From Podocnemis expansa (Eukaryota > Chordata > Testudines > Podocnemididae): a stretch of DNA of 64,000 bases. Location: the NCBI GenBank assembly GCA_007922195.1, contig ML681971.1, positions 21,968,386 through 22,032,385 of the forward strand, given 5' to 3'. Position 1 is the stretch's first letter; each line of letters begins with the position of its first letter. Shown here one piece after another: positions 12,836 to 24,855 of this stretch. The notes below the pieces were generated by a model. That model made no database searches, had not been told where the DNA came from, and was given only the letters and a program-made list of their open reading frames with translations. Both the position numbers and the translations under genes were made by a program.

Positions 12836-13394
12836 GGACTGGGTTGGGAAGAGGGGACAGCTCGCTAACAAAAATAATAGGCTAGATGAATACAGGCATT
12901 AGCTATTGAATTTCTTCCAAACTTCTGTTTGTCCTTTATATTCCCATAAAGCATAAGAGAATTTGGCCCTTTGGAAAACTTGCTATTGCTTAGTAGCTCT
13001 AGAGGCTCAAGTGCCCCCAATTGCTACCTGTGCTTAAATGCTGACCTTGGAGAGACATACCTCAAGGGATTATCAATTGGTTCATCCTCTGTGCGCCATA
13101 TGATTTTTGGCCTCTCTGCTGAGGCAGTCAGCTAGATTGCTACACATGATGACTGTCTTATTTAAACTAGACAAGAGACTTGATTTGAAGTCAGTGGAAG
13201 GACTCTGAACGTTTGAGTTCAGTGGGTTTTGGATCAAATTACTGAGATGTGGCTTCTCATTCATTACTAAGTAGGAGCCACCAACCAGCAATCCCATGAT
13301 TGTACTAATTTTCTGTTCTGAACTGGACGAGAGTAAAACTGACAGTCTAGAAGTTAGCTATGCAGCTGCTGATACCCAACTACCAGAGAGATAA

Positions 13395-15325
13395 TTAAAC
13401 TAGCAGACTAAGGGGCCCCTGTCGTAGTCCTTAATCACAATGACAACATCAACAAGGTCAACAGGCAACCCTCTGGCATCACCTACAATAAAGAATTAAA
13501 AGAAAACCCCACACCACAATTCACACAGAAATTTAATGATACTATGAAATCCTCACCAAACAATTCAAAGAAAAAATTACCACCACACCATCCCCTACAA
13601 ACTGACCCCAGGAACCTTCTGTGTTCTTCCCAAGATAAACCAAACAAGGAAAGCTAGGCAGACCCATCATATTAGACCACGGCACTCTCACTAAAGGAAT
13701 ATCTGTGCTATAGAAACCGTCCTCAAACTGCTCACCACACAGAGGGCCAGCTTTCTCCAAGACATTTCTGACTTTCTCCAGGATGCCATCCTTGCCATGA
13801 TGGATGTCACCTCTCTATGTGCCAACATTTCTAACAACAAATATTTTGTCAAAACAATGGGAACAGCCTCGGTACTTGGATGACTTCCCAATATACCAGC
13901 CTTTTCATGGGCCACCCTGAGGAAGAATATTTGGACAAATGCACCATGAAACCAATGATATACCTGAGATATATATGATGATTTTTTCATCCTCTGGACA
14001 GAAAGTTTACAGTCCTTCACTGATTTCTGGATGCCATAATTAGTTTCAACAGTGGAACTCTACCAATGACTATATACAGAAAGCACATGGATCACCACAC
14101 TTACTGTCAGAGTTCCAGCAACAAACCTAGACAAACCAAAAAAATCTGTTATCTACAGCCAGGCACTCCTATACAACAGAATTTGTTCCTAAATAGTAGT
14201 CCAGGATATGCACTCAAACACACTTAAACCTATCTTCACCAAATAAGGACACTCTACCAGAGAAGTACATCATATCATTGATAGGGTCTCCCACACAGAG
14301 CAAGGAGAACATGCTTCAGTACTGAAGCACTGACCAAACATTTTTAGTTGTCTTCCATTACCCCACAAGGTAACCCATACAGGCGTCGTACAATTACAAT
14401 CCGTATTTGAAGGGGAATGCATCCTGGAAATACTTTTCCCAACCCACCTCTCCTGGCCTTCTGACAACCCCCACCTCCCTCACTTTACCATGCTCATCAT
14501 CAGAAGAAGATTCCCCACAGAGCCTGCCAGAACAACAAATGTAAAATCTATAGACATATTTTTACTGGTCTGATGATCAAAAGCCCCACAACACATCTCT
14601 AAAGATCCTTGTGTACCTCACATGCCTATCACAGTATGGGGTATATACTGTATCCAATTCATTAAATGCCCCAACAGCAATTATATGGGTGAAGTCAGAC
14701 AATCTTGAATAAACTATCACAGAAAAATGTGTCTATTCATTCCTTTTGAAGTACCTAACATAGACCACAGTCAGAAGATAGGATACTGGGCTAGCTGGAC
14801 CATCGGTCTCATCCAGCATGGCTGTTCTTAATGATAAAAGAACAAAACACTGTTATCACCCAGGGGCAAACACTTTTCACAAAGCGATCTCTCCACATCT
14901 GATCAATACTTGTTCTCAAAGGAAACGTGCACAGAAACTTCAAAGATGAGTCTGGGAACTTAAATTCATAACACTACTGGACACCAAAAATGATGGACTG
15001 GTTTTATGGCTCATTACAACAATTTGTAATACACAGCTGACTGCTTTACCCTTAATGGCTCACTTCAGACTCCTTCTGCATAACCATCTAACTCTTATTG
15101 CCCACTCCAGTACAAGTGGACTCCTACAACATGTGTTATCCCTTATGTTTAACAATCTGTCCTAATTTCTGTTTAGCGGACACTGGTTTCCTTCCCAGAC
15201 CTAAAGAAGAGCTCTGTCTAAAGCTTGTCCCTTAATCGACACAAGCTGGTCCAATAAAAGATACTCCCCCATGTACCTTCTCTCTCATATTGTTGGACCA
15301 ACATAGCAACTACAACACTGTAAAC
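13395..15325 (+). mobile_element. Penelope-like retroelement relic (RT plus GIY-YIG-like endonuclease)
   Basis: Decayed coding sequence readable only with frame changes and stops, in the motif order of a Penelope-like element. At about 13640-13700 it reads GRPI...GTLTKGIS, the conserved N-terminal RT block. At about 13855-13975 it reads GNSLGTWMTSQYTSLFMGH and then YLRYI, followed after a 1-base frame change by DDFFILW. This corresponds to the YLRYIDDIFF catalytic block of the RT palm. At about 14640-14700 it reads GIYCIQ...KCP...NYMGE, resembling the GIY-YIG endonuclease core. A short CR1 tail is inserted at about 14765-14838. The C-terminal part resumes after it (WELKFITLLDTKN at about 14955-14995). 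The 3' end carries GGTCCAATAAAAGATAC and a final ...CAACATAG...CAACACTG. It is non-functional. The 5' limit is approximate. It abuts the hAT element at 15326. Confidence 0.8.
14765..14838 (+). mobile_element. CR1-type LINE 3' tail inside the Penelope relic
   Basis: GGATACTGGGCTAGCTGGAC, then CATCGGTCT, CCAGCATGG and TGTTCTTAATG. The same tail, in inverted orientation, begins the CR1 copy at 39655. It breaks the Penelope reading frame between its endonuclease part and its C-terminal part, so it is probably a later insertion. Confidence 0.6.
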
Positions 15326-15675
15326 CAAGGCCAGCTCAAGGGGCTCTGGCCCTTGAGCCGGCTATCTCTTTTGCACGCCCCTGGGGGGCAGAACCCAGCC
15401 TTCACTCTGAGTCAGCTTGCCCTGCTGCCAGGGTGGGAGCAGTCAGCCTGGGGGGCAGAGCAGGCCAGCCCTGAGGCTGGGCTCTGCTCTCCTACCACTC
15501 TTCTGGGCTGGCTGTTCCACCCTGGAGGTGGGGAGGGCCAGCCCAGAGGGGGGGCAAGGGAGCAGGGTCTCCCCCATGGGCAGGCCCACCCTGCCCCTGG
15601 TGAGGCGCTGCAGCACCCCTAAGCTGGGCTACCCCAAGCCATGACCTTATTGGCTTGTGGCTCAAGCCAGCCCTG
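15326..15675. mobile_element. GC-rich non-autonomous hAT-like element
   Basis: A 350-bp GC-rich block with imperfect inverted ends. The left is CAAGGCCAGCTCAAG; the right end reverse-complements to CAGGGCTGGCTTGAG, with all differences being transitions. Flanking 8-mers CTGTAAAC (15318-15325) and CTGCAAAT (15676-15683) match at 6 of 8, again with transition differences only. This fits an aged hAT target duplication. The long open frames in it reflect base composition. Confidence 0.6.
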
Positions 15676-16569
15676 CTGCAAATGAGCTAGAGGTTAGAAC
15701 TGTTAGCCTAGTGGTTAAAAGCTTTGAGTCTCATTTGCAGTCCTCTGAGTCACTCAGTCTTCCTTTTTAAAAGCTGTGGTGAGTTTATTATTGTAGCAGA
15801 GTAAAACTCAGGCCTTAGTTGAAGTTGGGGCTCTGTTGTATGCATGTAGAGTAAGTGGCAGTAACTGCCTTTAAGAGTTTATAGTAAGGATAGGCAAGAG
15901 AGTGAAAGGGTGGGCCAGGACTGGAGACAGGGTGAAAGAGATGTCTGAGGTCAAGTGCAGGTGGTGGTTGAGTCAGGAATTGCATCTAGAACTGTCCAAT
16001 GCAGCATCTACTACAACAGTATCGCTCCTGCTGATGTTTGCTTCCACTCTTTGCACTGTTTCTTCTCCATAAATGCAGTAGATCTGAATGGATTTTAATA
16101 ATGATAACTGTGAAAGATACCAAGATTTATTGTAGATTGCAGTATGTCCCAGCTGATGTACAGATGAAGATTCCAGTGCAGAGAAGCAGGTGTTCTGGGC
16201 ACAGTGTGGAAAATTTGCTCTTTATAGGGTTTGTCTTGAAGAAGACTTACCAAATGGCCTTCCTGTCAGTACACACACATTATTTGAGAAACAGTCAGTG
16301 ATTTAATGTGTCCATAAGGTTGAAGTTGGGCTGTAACCTTGGCTTGCCTAACAGCCATGTAAAGGGAGTTTGAAATGAAATAGCCAATGGAAAGTTATAG
16401 CCAAGCTAAGTGATATAGGATCAGACAAAAGAAGCCCTGCTTCTGTATCTCTGTAAATATATTTTGTTTTTGAACTCTCTCTTCCCTGTTTTAGTGCCTC
16501 AGTAACAACATACAAAAAACACTAGAAAAGGACAGAGAGAAGATCACAAATCCTTACGTGCAGCAACAC

Positions 16570-16735
16570 TCAGCAGCATAGGTGTTATTACCCCCATTTT
16601 ACAAATGGAAAACTGAGTCACAAAGTCTGTGACAAGGTGATGTATCAAGTTACTGGCAGAGACAGGAATTAAATTCAGGACCCCCCAAATCCAGTCCTAG
16701 ATCTATCCATTAGGGCACAGTGGCTTTTGATGTAA
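16570..16735 (-). repeat. MIR-like SINE
   Basis: Inverted copy: CCCATTTTACAAATGGAAAA, CTGAGTCACAAAG, TGGCAGAGACAGGAATTAAA and a GATCTATCCATTAGGGCACA tail. Confidence 0.65.
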
Positions 16736-18779
16736 GCTCTTGGAGAAAACGACTGCCTGGCATGATGGGGCCTCGGCCCTGAATGAGGTTCTAGGCACTA
16801 CAATATTACTGCTGCAGATAATGTGTACACTTGGTTCCACAGATCACATCACGCTGTAGCAAAACTTGGCTTCTTATCATGATCTCACTGTCCAAAATTG
16901 CTTTCACTGGGCCACTGAGCTAGAAACCGAATACATTGAATCTTTCTAGGAGATTATACTCTGCTATGGTTGTGAACTGCAGAGGAAAGAGTCTGGCAGT
17001 AATGACAGCCCCTGCCCACAGAACATAATCTCATTCAGACTGTTTGAAGGCCTGCAGGAGAGGGAGTGGAGGAGGCAAGGCTGGAGTGACGGAGGTTGTT
17101 TTAGAAATGAGTGCTGTGGGATTATTCGGTTTGTCTGTTCTCTTGAAGATGTGCAGTGCCAGGCAGCAGCTCCCTTGGAGATCATAAGGCGATGTCGGTC
17201 TGAGAATCTCTGACATCCGTCAAGTGAAGGACACTGCAGAATGCCTATAATTTGGATGCATTCCTCCAAAGCAAAGACACCAAAAGACTGTGTCAACGTT
17301 TCACATTTAACTGCCACAGACTGTGGGATGTGTGCCATGATTAAAATCTCATCATTGGGTTCTCAGCACCTGCTGAATAAGGGGGAGGAGAGGAGAGAGG
17401 GCTTGCCAAGGGACACATAGCAAAGAGAGATGGCTCCATTGCTAAAGCTTGTCAAGTACTTTATTGGACAGATAGGAGTGAAGTATCCCAAGGAAATATG
17501 AGAGATATTGTTGCATTCTGTTCTGTAGTCACTCACCTCCCAAAAGTCTGTCACAGTTTGAGCATGTATTAAGTGACCAGTTGTCCCACACCGCCACCCC
17601 TGGAGTGCCAAACTTTGAATGCATTTTTTTGAAAAACAGTCCCGTTCCCGCCCCCCCCCCCCAATTTCCTCACATAGCAAGAGCTTTGGCACATTACTGG
17701 GTGAATACAGCTTTTAGTATGAATGATGTGGAGTCTCTGGGGTAAACTAATCCAACTTGCTGTCAATTATCTTTGCTAGCAAGACAAGGTTGCCTTGTCT
17801 TTGGGTGGTAAGCAGATTTTTTGTGCATTGTGAACACATGTATGCTCCCTCTCCCCCAAAATAGCTCTGGTTTCCTTGGTAAGTTGTAATCATGTTGTTC
17901 TGAAACATCTTGGTGTTGAGAGCTGAGAGCTCATTTTGTTATGCTCAGCTTTTCAATCCCCATCTTGAGAATCTGTGGCTCCCATGAGTTTGGCAGCTCA
18001 GTCTTGACCCAAAAATACACTATTGTAGTATTAATACATAAGACCAGACTAAACTAAAACAGTGAACTTTTAACTTCTCTGCCATTTTTGCCTTAGAGTT
18101 AAAGCTTTTTTTGTGAGTTAACTGAACCTGAAGAATATCCCACGGGCAGGGAAGGTGCCAAAATCTGAAGAATATTAAGGTGAACAGCAAAGTTGAAATG
18201 AAGAATTTGTTCAATATCCAGATTTGTGGGTTGGTTGCTCATTAACCAAACAGTGGGGGGTGCTTGATAGACCTAAGTTCTAACTTTGAAATGTCTGTAT
18301 ATATTTCCACTCTGTGAAATCAACTGGCACTTCCCAGTTCAGTAAAAATGTTCCAGAGAGTATCATGTAATCTCATTGATACTACATGGTTGTCTTCAAA
18401 TTCGACACGGACCAGTGGATTTTATTTTATCCCAACATGAATCAACTGCTCTGCATTTCTCAGATTTAGTGTACAGTGGCCACTGCTTCTGGCCCAGGTC
18501 AGTAGCATTAGCATCTGATGTCTGCTCAAGGACTTTTGTAGGATGAATTTGGTAATTTCCATTAAGTTGCCAGTAGAAAGGGCTCCCTTGCAACAACGAA
18601 GAAAAGCAGCTCTGCATCTGATGGGTTCTGTTCCTTCTGCTGCAAGTGTCAGCAGAGACATGTAGTGACCATTAACCTACAACTGAGGCCAAGGATTTTC
18701 ATCAGCTTAAAGGATGAACTACCTTCTCAGGCAAGACAGTAGATCAAGTGATCTGAGTTATGGATTCTTGTTGGTCCAG

Positions 18780-18915
18780 CCCACATCCACTAGAGCAAGT
18801 CACTTCCCCTCTCTGACTCGGGTTCTCCAGCAGCAAAATAGGGTTAACAAGGCGTTAGCCGCTTTTTGTAAAGTAGTTTGAGACCTACAGATGCAAAATG
18901 TTCAACTATTGTTAA
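18780..18915 (+). repeat. MIR-like SINE
   Basis: Forward copy: GAGCAAGTCACTTCCCCTCT, CTGACTCGGGTTCTCC, AAAATAGGGTTAAC and TTTTTGTAAAGTAGTTTGAG. Confidence 0.65.
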
Positions 18916-19717
18916 ATGTACTTCTTACAGGTCAAACTGGAGGCAGATTGACAGAGCAATGCAGAGAGCTTACGTTGCTACTGCTTGTGGTGGTTTGTGG
19001 AGTGGCCAATCCAGTGTCTTCCATGAGTTTTAAATCCTCACACTGAAGGATCTTCTCCCAGTTCGTGGAGGAATGGTTACTCCATTCAGAGTATATTTAG
19101 TCTTGATTCTGAGTATATTCATCTGCAAGATTTTAAGAAAGGCATTTCCTTTCCCCTGTGATTTTTTTCCCCCTTTATTCCTAGTTAAAACTTCTTTGCA
19201 GCTTGCTGACGTTCTCCTTATGTCTTTGTGGGCTGTGAAAATCATAAATTAAGCTCATCTTTCTGAAGCCAGCGGTAGTCTGTTTTGTGGTTGCAGAAGC
19301 TAATTATTGGGTTGTTGTTTCTAACAGTGTTAATCCAAACTTCATTTTCCTGTTAATAGTCCATTTAGCTAGGCTAGATTGTTGGGTTTTTTTAAATCAT
19401 TCTGAATATTTACAATGAAACAGCTCTGAGGTGTAACCAATGATTCTGTGACATTTTGAGCAGTGGTGAAGCTGAAAAATATGGCTGAGAAATGAAGTGA
19501 TACACCTCTGCTGATCACTCCACTTGAATTTGCTTGAGGAAATTGAATTGGACATACTCTTGATAAATAGCCCTCTGATTAAAATCAAGCAATGGGAAGT
19601 TGCTGAGGTTGTTGCTGAACATTTTCATCTGGTGCCTAGTGAGATCATTTAAAAAAAATAAAAAAGGAGTTTGTTGTGGTCTTGCAGCCTGAGTAAAAAC
19701 CCTTGTTACTATAGGAT

Positions 19718-20252
19718 GATGTGCACTGGTGAGGCCACATCTAGAATACTGTGTTCAGTTTTGGGCTCCCCACTACAAAAAGGACAGGGACATGCTAGAG
19801 AGAGTTCAGAGGAGGGCAACCAAAATGATTAAAGGGCTGGAGCACAAGCCCTATGAGGAAAGACTGAAAGCATTAGGCTTATTTAGTCTGCAGAAGAGAA
19901 GATTGAGGGGGGATTTGATAGCAACCTTCAACTACTTGAAGGGATGCTCTAAGGAAGATGGAGCTCGACTGTTCTCAGTAGTAACGGAGGACAGAACACG
20001 GACCAATGGTCTCAAGTTGCGGTTAGGAAGGTCTAGGCTGGATATTAGAAAAAACTTTTTTACTAGGAGAGTGGTGAAGCCTTGGAATGAGCTGCCGAGG
20101 GAGGTGGTGGAGTCTCCATCTTTGGAGGTGTTTAAGGCCCGGCTGGACAAAACCCTGACTGGGATGGTTTAAGTGGGAGTGGTCCTGCCTCTGGCAGGGG
20201 TTTGGACTAGATGACCTATGAGGTCCCTTCCAACCCTATGATTCTATGATAC
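19718..20252 (+). mobile_element. CR1 LINE, 5'-truncated with intact ORF2 C-terminus and 3' tail
   Basis: A continuous 147-codon frame (19729-20172) reads [18 protein letters not shown] near its start, then [57 protein letters not shown] and [11 protein letters not shown] before the stop. This is the standard CR1 ORF2 C-terminus. After the stop comes the CR1 3' UTR, including TTTGGACTAGATGACC and GAGGTCCCTTCCAACCC, ending in an ATTCTATGAT motif. With no frameshift over about 440 bp and several CpGs kept, this is one of the youngest-looking inserts in the window. It has the same orientation as MSI2. It is 5'-truncated, as most CR1 copies are, so it is not autonomous. Confidence 0.95.
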
Positions 20253-20497
20253 AGGGAAGCAATGGTATCTGTGTTTTTACACACACATAACCACACACCC
20301 CTACCTTCCCTCCCTCCCCAATGGTCATCCACATGAGTTTTCTGGCCACCCTTCTGTTGAGTTCAGATTCAAAACTCACTGGAAAGGTCATTGAAAATTT
20401 ATATCAAATATTATAGCATTTCGTGTGAATTTAGGGGTCAGTTTCCCATTCCCAACTCTGTGGTTCTCCTTAAAACTTTTCGGGGCCACGAAGATTA

Positions 20498-20530
20498 CTA
20501 AAAAAAATAAAAATAAATAAATAAATAAAT
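20498..20530. repeat. A-rich (AAAT)n simple repeat
   Basis: An A run with AAAT/AAATA units. Simple sequence, not clearly joined to the CR1 copy upstream. Confidence 0.85.
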
Positions 20531-20649
20531 CTCAACAGTGGCTAGGTGGCTGATTTGCTATGACCTCTGTTTCCGTGATGAGATAGCTCACTGTTTCATT
20601 GTGTTTCCCCCTGTCAGTTGTCTGTATTCTTTAACACTGAGCCTATAAA

Positions 20650-20760
20650 CTCCCCTAAATGGGGACTATCTCCATCGTGTTTATATACTACCTAACGCAA
20701 CAGGGTTCCAGCCTCTGAGGGTGCTGCTGTAATACAAGTAAATAATAACTGCTAGGTTTC
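20650..20760 (-). repeat. MIR-like SINE fragment
   Basis: Inverted copy: TGGGGACTATCTCC, GTGTTTATATACTACCTAAC, GCAACAGGGTTCCAGCC, then TGCTGTAATACAAGTAAAT. Confidence 0.5.
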
Positions 20761-21114
20761 CACTGTGCTTCACTTTTTGAGTTTGGGGGTTTGGAATGTA
20801 AAGTTCAATGAGAAGCTTATGGAGAGTAAACCCTTATGAACTGAAATGGAAGCTGATGTTTGCCTGAATTGCTGTGAGGTGAAGTAATCCACGTTAAGGA
20901 CTACTCCAAATAATGCTAAGAAAGTGGGGGACTTGATGCTTCATTTCTAGTTACCACAGCCAACGGGTTAGTGTCTTCAAGTGTGGGTTTGAATTTGTGG
21001 GGAGAGAAACCCTTAGTCAAGCTTGAGGATGTGGTGGATCCTGTTGTTCTTCCATTTGATCTGTTTCACCATTTTTATTTTTTTAGTTCTGTTCCTCTTA
21101 TGTTTATCTAGATA

Positions 21115-21290
21115 CTTGTATCTCTATAGCACCTGAGAATTTCACAAACACATGGGAATCAGGGAAGCATGAAGCACAGAGGGATTAAGTGACTTGTCCA
21201 AGATTACACAGAAAACCTATAGAAGAGCTGTGAATTGAAATTCAGATTGTTTGACTCCTAGACCAGGGCCTTTACTATCCTCTTCTCTAG
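21115..21290 (-). repeat. MIR-like SINE
   Basis: Inverted copy: TATCTCTATAGCACCTGAG, AAGCACAGAGGGATTAAGTG, ACTTGTCCAAGATTACACAG, then ATTCAGATTGTTTGACTCC and CTAGACCAGGGC. Confidence 0.7.
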
Positions 21291-21839
21291 ATACATGTAC
21301 CATACTCCTTCAGAGGCTGATGCTGAGATTTGGTAGTGAATATGGGAAAATGTTTGTTTCTTTTTTTCCTTCTCTTTGTCTGCCTGTTTTAAGTCTGTGT
21401 TGAAAACCAGTTTGGTAACTGTCCAAGAAGCGGTCCATCACACAGCACAGGACATTATGAACCAATAAAAATGTTGGGAAAATCAACACAAGTTGATTTC
21501 TCTGTGCTGCTTTAAATAGCAGGGAGGCTGAAGCTGTGAGAATAGGTCCATTATTTAAAATGGTGTGAAAGTCTTACTACTTCCTCTGCCAGTGGATGTG
21601 TTCTTTCGCTGATGACTCACTGCTGCCTTCGCCACAGCTGACGAGAAGAGGAAAGAACATGTTACTGATACTGCCATGGCTTTTGCCTGAGCTCACAGGA
21701 CAATCAGAGAGTGGGTGTCTCCATTGGAAGTACCACTGTCTGCTTAACCTATTTTCCAGTCATTTTGCAGCTAGTCTCATCATTCACCCTCAATTCACAT
21801 GTCCAGCAAACAGCTCTCCCAATAACCATACTTTTCCTT

Positions 21840-21975
21840 TATATAGCAGCATCCTTCTGAGGACCTCAAAGTGTTCTGCACATCTGAATTCGTATCCCAA
21901 TCTATCTGTGTTGTAGACATGTACTGTTCTCATTTTACAGATGGAGAAACTGAGGCACAGTTCCTCTTCCTGCTG
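21840..21975 (-). repeat. MIR-like SINE
   Basis: Inverted copy: TATATAGCAGCATCC, ACCTCAAAGTGTTCTGC, CATTTTACAGATGGAGAAAC and TGAGGCACAG. Confidence 0.65.
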
Positions 21976-22609
21976 CTCTCTCAGTATACCCACTGAGTTG
22001 TCCTAATTCAGGCACTCACTGGCAAACAGTAACCTAAGAACTCTAGAGGCATTTCATTCCAAAGTTCAGTGGATTCTGGCAGATCTGTTGGCAAGATGCG
22101 AGTGTTTTGACAATGTTGTTGGCGGAATCTGAGCATTACTGCTTTGTGGAGTGTTCTAAGCAAGCTAAGTAAATAAGATCTGTCATGAGGTTTGCAGTGG
22201 AAAGGGGAAGAGTAGGTGGTTTTGTTTAAAATACTCCCATTACAGTCAGTTAACCTCTATGTTACCTAAATGAAAATTATGTAAACCTGAAATTTTCGCT
22301 GATCAGGTTGCTTAGGAACAGGCGGTTGGTTTTCATAAGACAATGAATACACAGTCACTGATAGGGCTATTAGGAACAGAGGCATTTAGCCGTATTATTC
22401 TACATCCCTGGTTTTGTCTGGTGTAATTACCTGTTCTCATATAGGAAGCACGCCCACCTGTGCCTGCTCATTCAAGTAGTGGGACTTGCAGAGGAGATGT
22501 TCCCTTGCTTAAAAGTAAACCTGCCAGTCCAATTTGCATATGCTAAGCAGTCCCACTTCTGTTCTTCATTGCTGTGGGTTAGAGGTCAGTGCGTCCACGG
22601 TCAGAATAG

Positions 22610-22870
22610 ATGATGCTTTTATTATTTGCAGTACGGTTGTGCTAAGAGGCCCCAACCAAGACCAGGGCCCCACTGTCCAAATATTAGTAAGAAACAATCC
22701 CCCCTGCCCTGAAGAGCTTGTATTCTACCTAAACCAATTCAGACACAGGGTAGGGAGAGATTCAGAGAATTCATGGAGAGGTAAAAGGACTCGCCTAAGG
22801 ATCAGGTTAGTGGCAGAGCTGAGACCTAAAACTTAGGTCTTCTGATCCTAATCCCAGGCCTTATTCACTG
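22610..22870 (+). repeat. MIR-like SINE, most complete copy
   Basis: Runs through both halves of the repeat: TTTTATTATTTGCAGTACGG, GGCCCCAACC, CCAGGGCCCCACTGT and CCCTGCCCTGAAGAGCTTG. It continues with GGTAAAAGGACTCGCCTAAG, GTGGCAGAGCTGAGACC and TTCTGATCCTAATCCCAG. This copy and the one at 33590 show that the two motif sets found separately elsewhere belong to one composite element of roughly 250 bp. Confidence 0.6.
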
Positions 22871-23490
22871 GCTTTGTTCTGGTGCATGAGACAGGATTCT
22901 GATCTTAAGCTTGCACTATCAAAGCACCACTGTACTTTCTTGGTTATCCTTGTGATTGGAAGATTCTAAAAAGTTATTAGTTAGAGTCTTGTAATATGAT
23001 TTAAATGGTATTAGGAAACTTCAAAAGGTGAAGGGAGTAACTAGAAGGGAAAGAATGTGGCTTGTTTACTGGTAGGATTTAAAGAAATTCCTCTGCTGGG
23101 TAGAAGTACTGATTCTTTATTTTCATTGAAAATGGAGCTTTCTCTAATGATCACCAATAGTCATCTTCTGTTTTCACTCGTATAGAACTGGGCCAGTGAC
23201 TTTCCTTCATCCATTTCATGCCTGCAAAGAATCATTGGCGAGTAAACAGAGCATAGGTTTTTGTTTCAAAAACAGGACAACTTACTAAACCTGCATTTGA
23301 TCATTTTAACAGAGTTTTGCTGTGTGTTTAAAGAAACACGCACATATTTTAAAACCCTATTCTTAAACTTTGCCTTTGGGGGGAAAAACAAAGCTAAAAA
23401 TAATTTTTCCCCTTTATCTAGCTCAGTTCTGCATTTGACATTTACATGGAATTCATTTGCATCTCATTTGTACATGTTTCTGCTCAATAG

Positions 23491-23605
23491 GTAGAGTGTA
23501 AGAAAGCACAACCTAAAGAAGTGATGTTTCCACCAGGGACAAGAGGAAGGGCACGAGGATTGCCGTATACCATGGACGCTTTTATGCTAGGGATGGGAAT
23601 GTTGG
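23491..23605 (+). CDS. MSI2: MSI2 exon: end of RRM2 and MSI2-specific linker
   Basis: A 115-bp internal exon, entering in phase 0 and leaving in phase 1. It reads [20 protein letters not shown] and then [18 protein letters not shown], with the following Gly split over the splice. [10 protein letters not shown] is the last beta strand of RRM2 and its C-terminal extension, which lies on the RNA-binding face in the family. The [19 protein letters not shown] wording identifies MSI2; MSI1 has SPTGSARGRSR in this place. The acceptor is TGCTCAATAG and the donor is G|GTAAGT-like (GTAAGTG). No stop or frameshift is present. Confidence 0.97.
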
Positions 23606-24659
23606 GTAAGTGTGCAATAGCCATGGAACTACTGAAAGAGCAAACATCTGCCTGTGTTGTCTTCCCCACTGTGAACATTTAAAGGTGCAGAGGCACATAA
23701 GTTACTGAGTTTGCACATAGTGTGAAACTCTCAAATTTAAACTGTGGGAGTGGGGAAATAATCCTGTCTGTGGTAAATGATTAACTATTTTTTTCTTCCT
23801 GGGATATCAAAATTTGCATTTAAATGGATGTTTTAAATAGCCTGTTTTACTCTTATTCACAAAAATAGAATGATGAAAGATGCAGCACGTTCATTCTGAC
23901 TAAAAATGATCTCTCTTCCTTTTTAGAGGAATTGAGTCACACATTATTCCCCTTCTCTTAAAGGTGTCTTTGACAGTTCAGCATAGATAATTGAAAATCT
24001 TGCAGCTTTAAATGGCATGCAAGATGGAGAAAGCAGAGAAGATGCATAATAGCAGAGGTCTCAATAATAATTACAAGTTTCAAGGAGACAGAACGGTATT
24101 TTAGTTTCAAGTATTGTGTCCAGAAAATACTAATTAAATGGGATAAATGATATTTAATGGCAAAATTCTATTTGTGCAGGAGGTCTTTTAGTTATAATTG
24201 GTTCTCATTTGTTTCTGCCTAGATAGTTTCTTCGTTCTATGCAATCTGACAACCTCTTTATATGCTTTCTTCAGAGTTACGAGTCAGGATGGAGGAAATA
24301 CATACTTTGTTGCTCAGTCTCCTCAGCCTCCACCTTTGTATTATTAAACTTTTCCTTGGATGATACTTGCTGTGTTCATAGAGTAAGGGTATGGGAAGGT
24401 GTCTCCTTGGCAGAACTGAGGTTTTCCTGTTGTAAAACAGGCAAAAGTCCCACGTTCCAAGACTGTGATTTTCTTTTTCCTTCTCCTTGCCTTAGTGAAT
24501 GGGTCAGCCAGCAATACTTAATGATGGAGGTAGAAAAGGGAATCAGCAAAGCCGAGGCTCCTGTTGGAGAATGTATTGGTTTTGCCTAGCTCACTAAGCA
24601 GGCCACTGGTACAGCCAGGAATCGGTTCTAGGTCTCCTGAGTACCCGTCCAGTGTCCTT

Positions 24660-24855
24660 TCATCAATAGATCCTAGAGCATTTTACAAAGGTGGTCCAAG
24701 GGGCATAGTTATCCCCATTATACATATGGGAAAAGTGAGGCACAGAGAGGGATGGTAACTTGTTCAACATGCAAGCAGCAAAGCTAGGTGCAGAGACCAG
24801 ATCTGCTGAGTTCCAGTGCCATCCGTGTTCTGTCCACTAAGCCACACTCCCTCTA
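24660..24855 (-). repeat. MIR-like SINE
   Basis: Inverted copy: CCTAGAGCATTTTACAAAGG, TATCCCCATTATACATATGG, GTGAGGCACAGAGAGGGATG and a tail TCCACTAAGCCACACTCCCT. Confidence 0.75.

Larger units (their letters stand above)
7671..23490 (+). other. MSI2: MSI2 intron (15.8 kb)
   Basis: GTAAGT donor at the left and TAG acceptor at the right. It holds a SINE split by a tiny hAT element (9590-9912), a Penelope-like relic (13395-15325), a GC-rich hAT element (15326-15675), an intact CR1 3' end (19718-20252) and several MIR-like SINE copies between 12745 and 22870. In 7671-9589, 9913-12744, 12836-13394, 15676-16569, 16736-18779, 18916-19717, 20253-20649 and 22871-23490 I find no supportable gene. A pyrimidine-rich CT tract lies at about 12245-12295 and a C run at about 17650-17662. 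A probable degraded retroelement near 10660-10960 could not be named. Confidence 0.9.
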
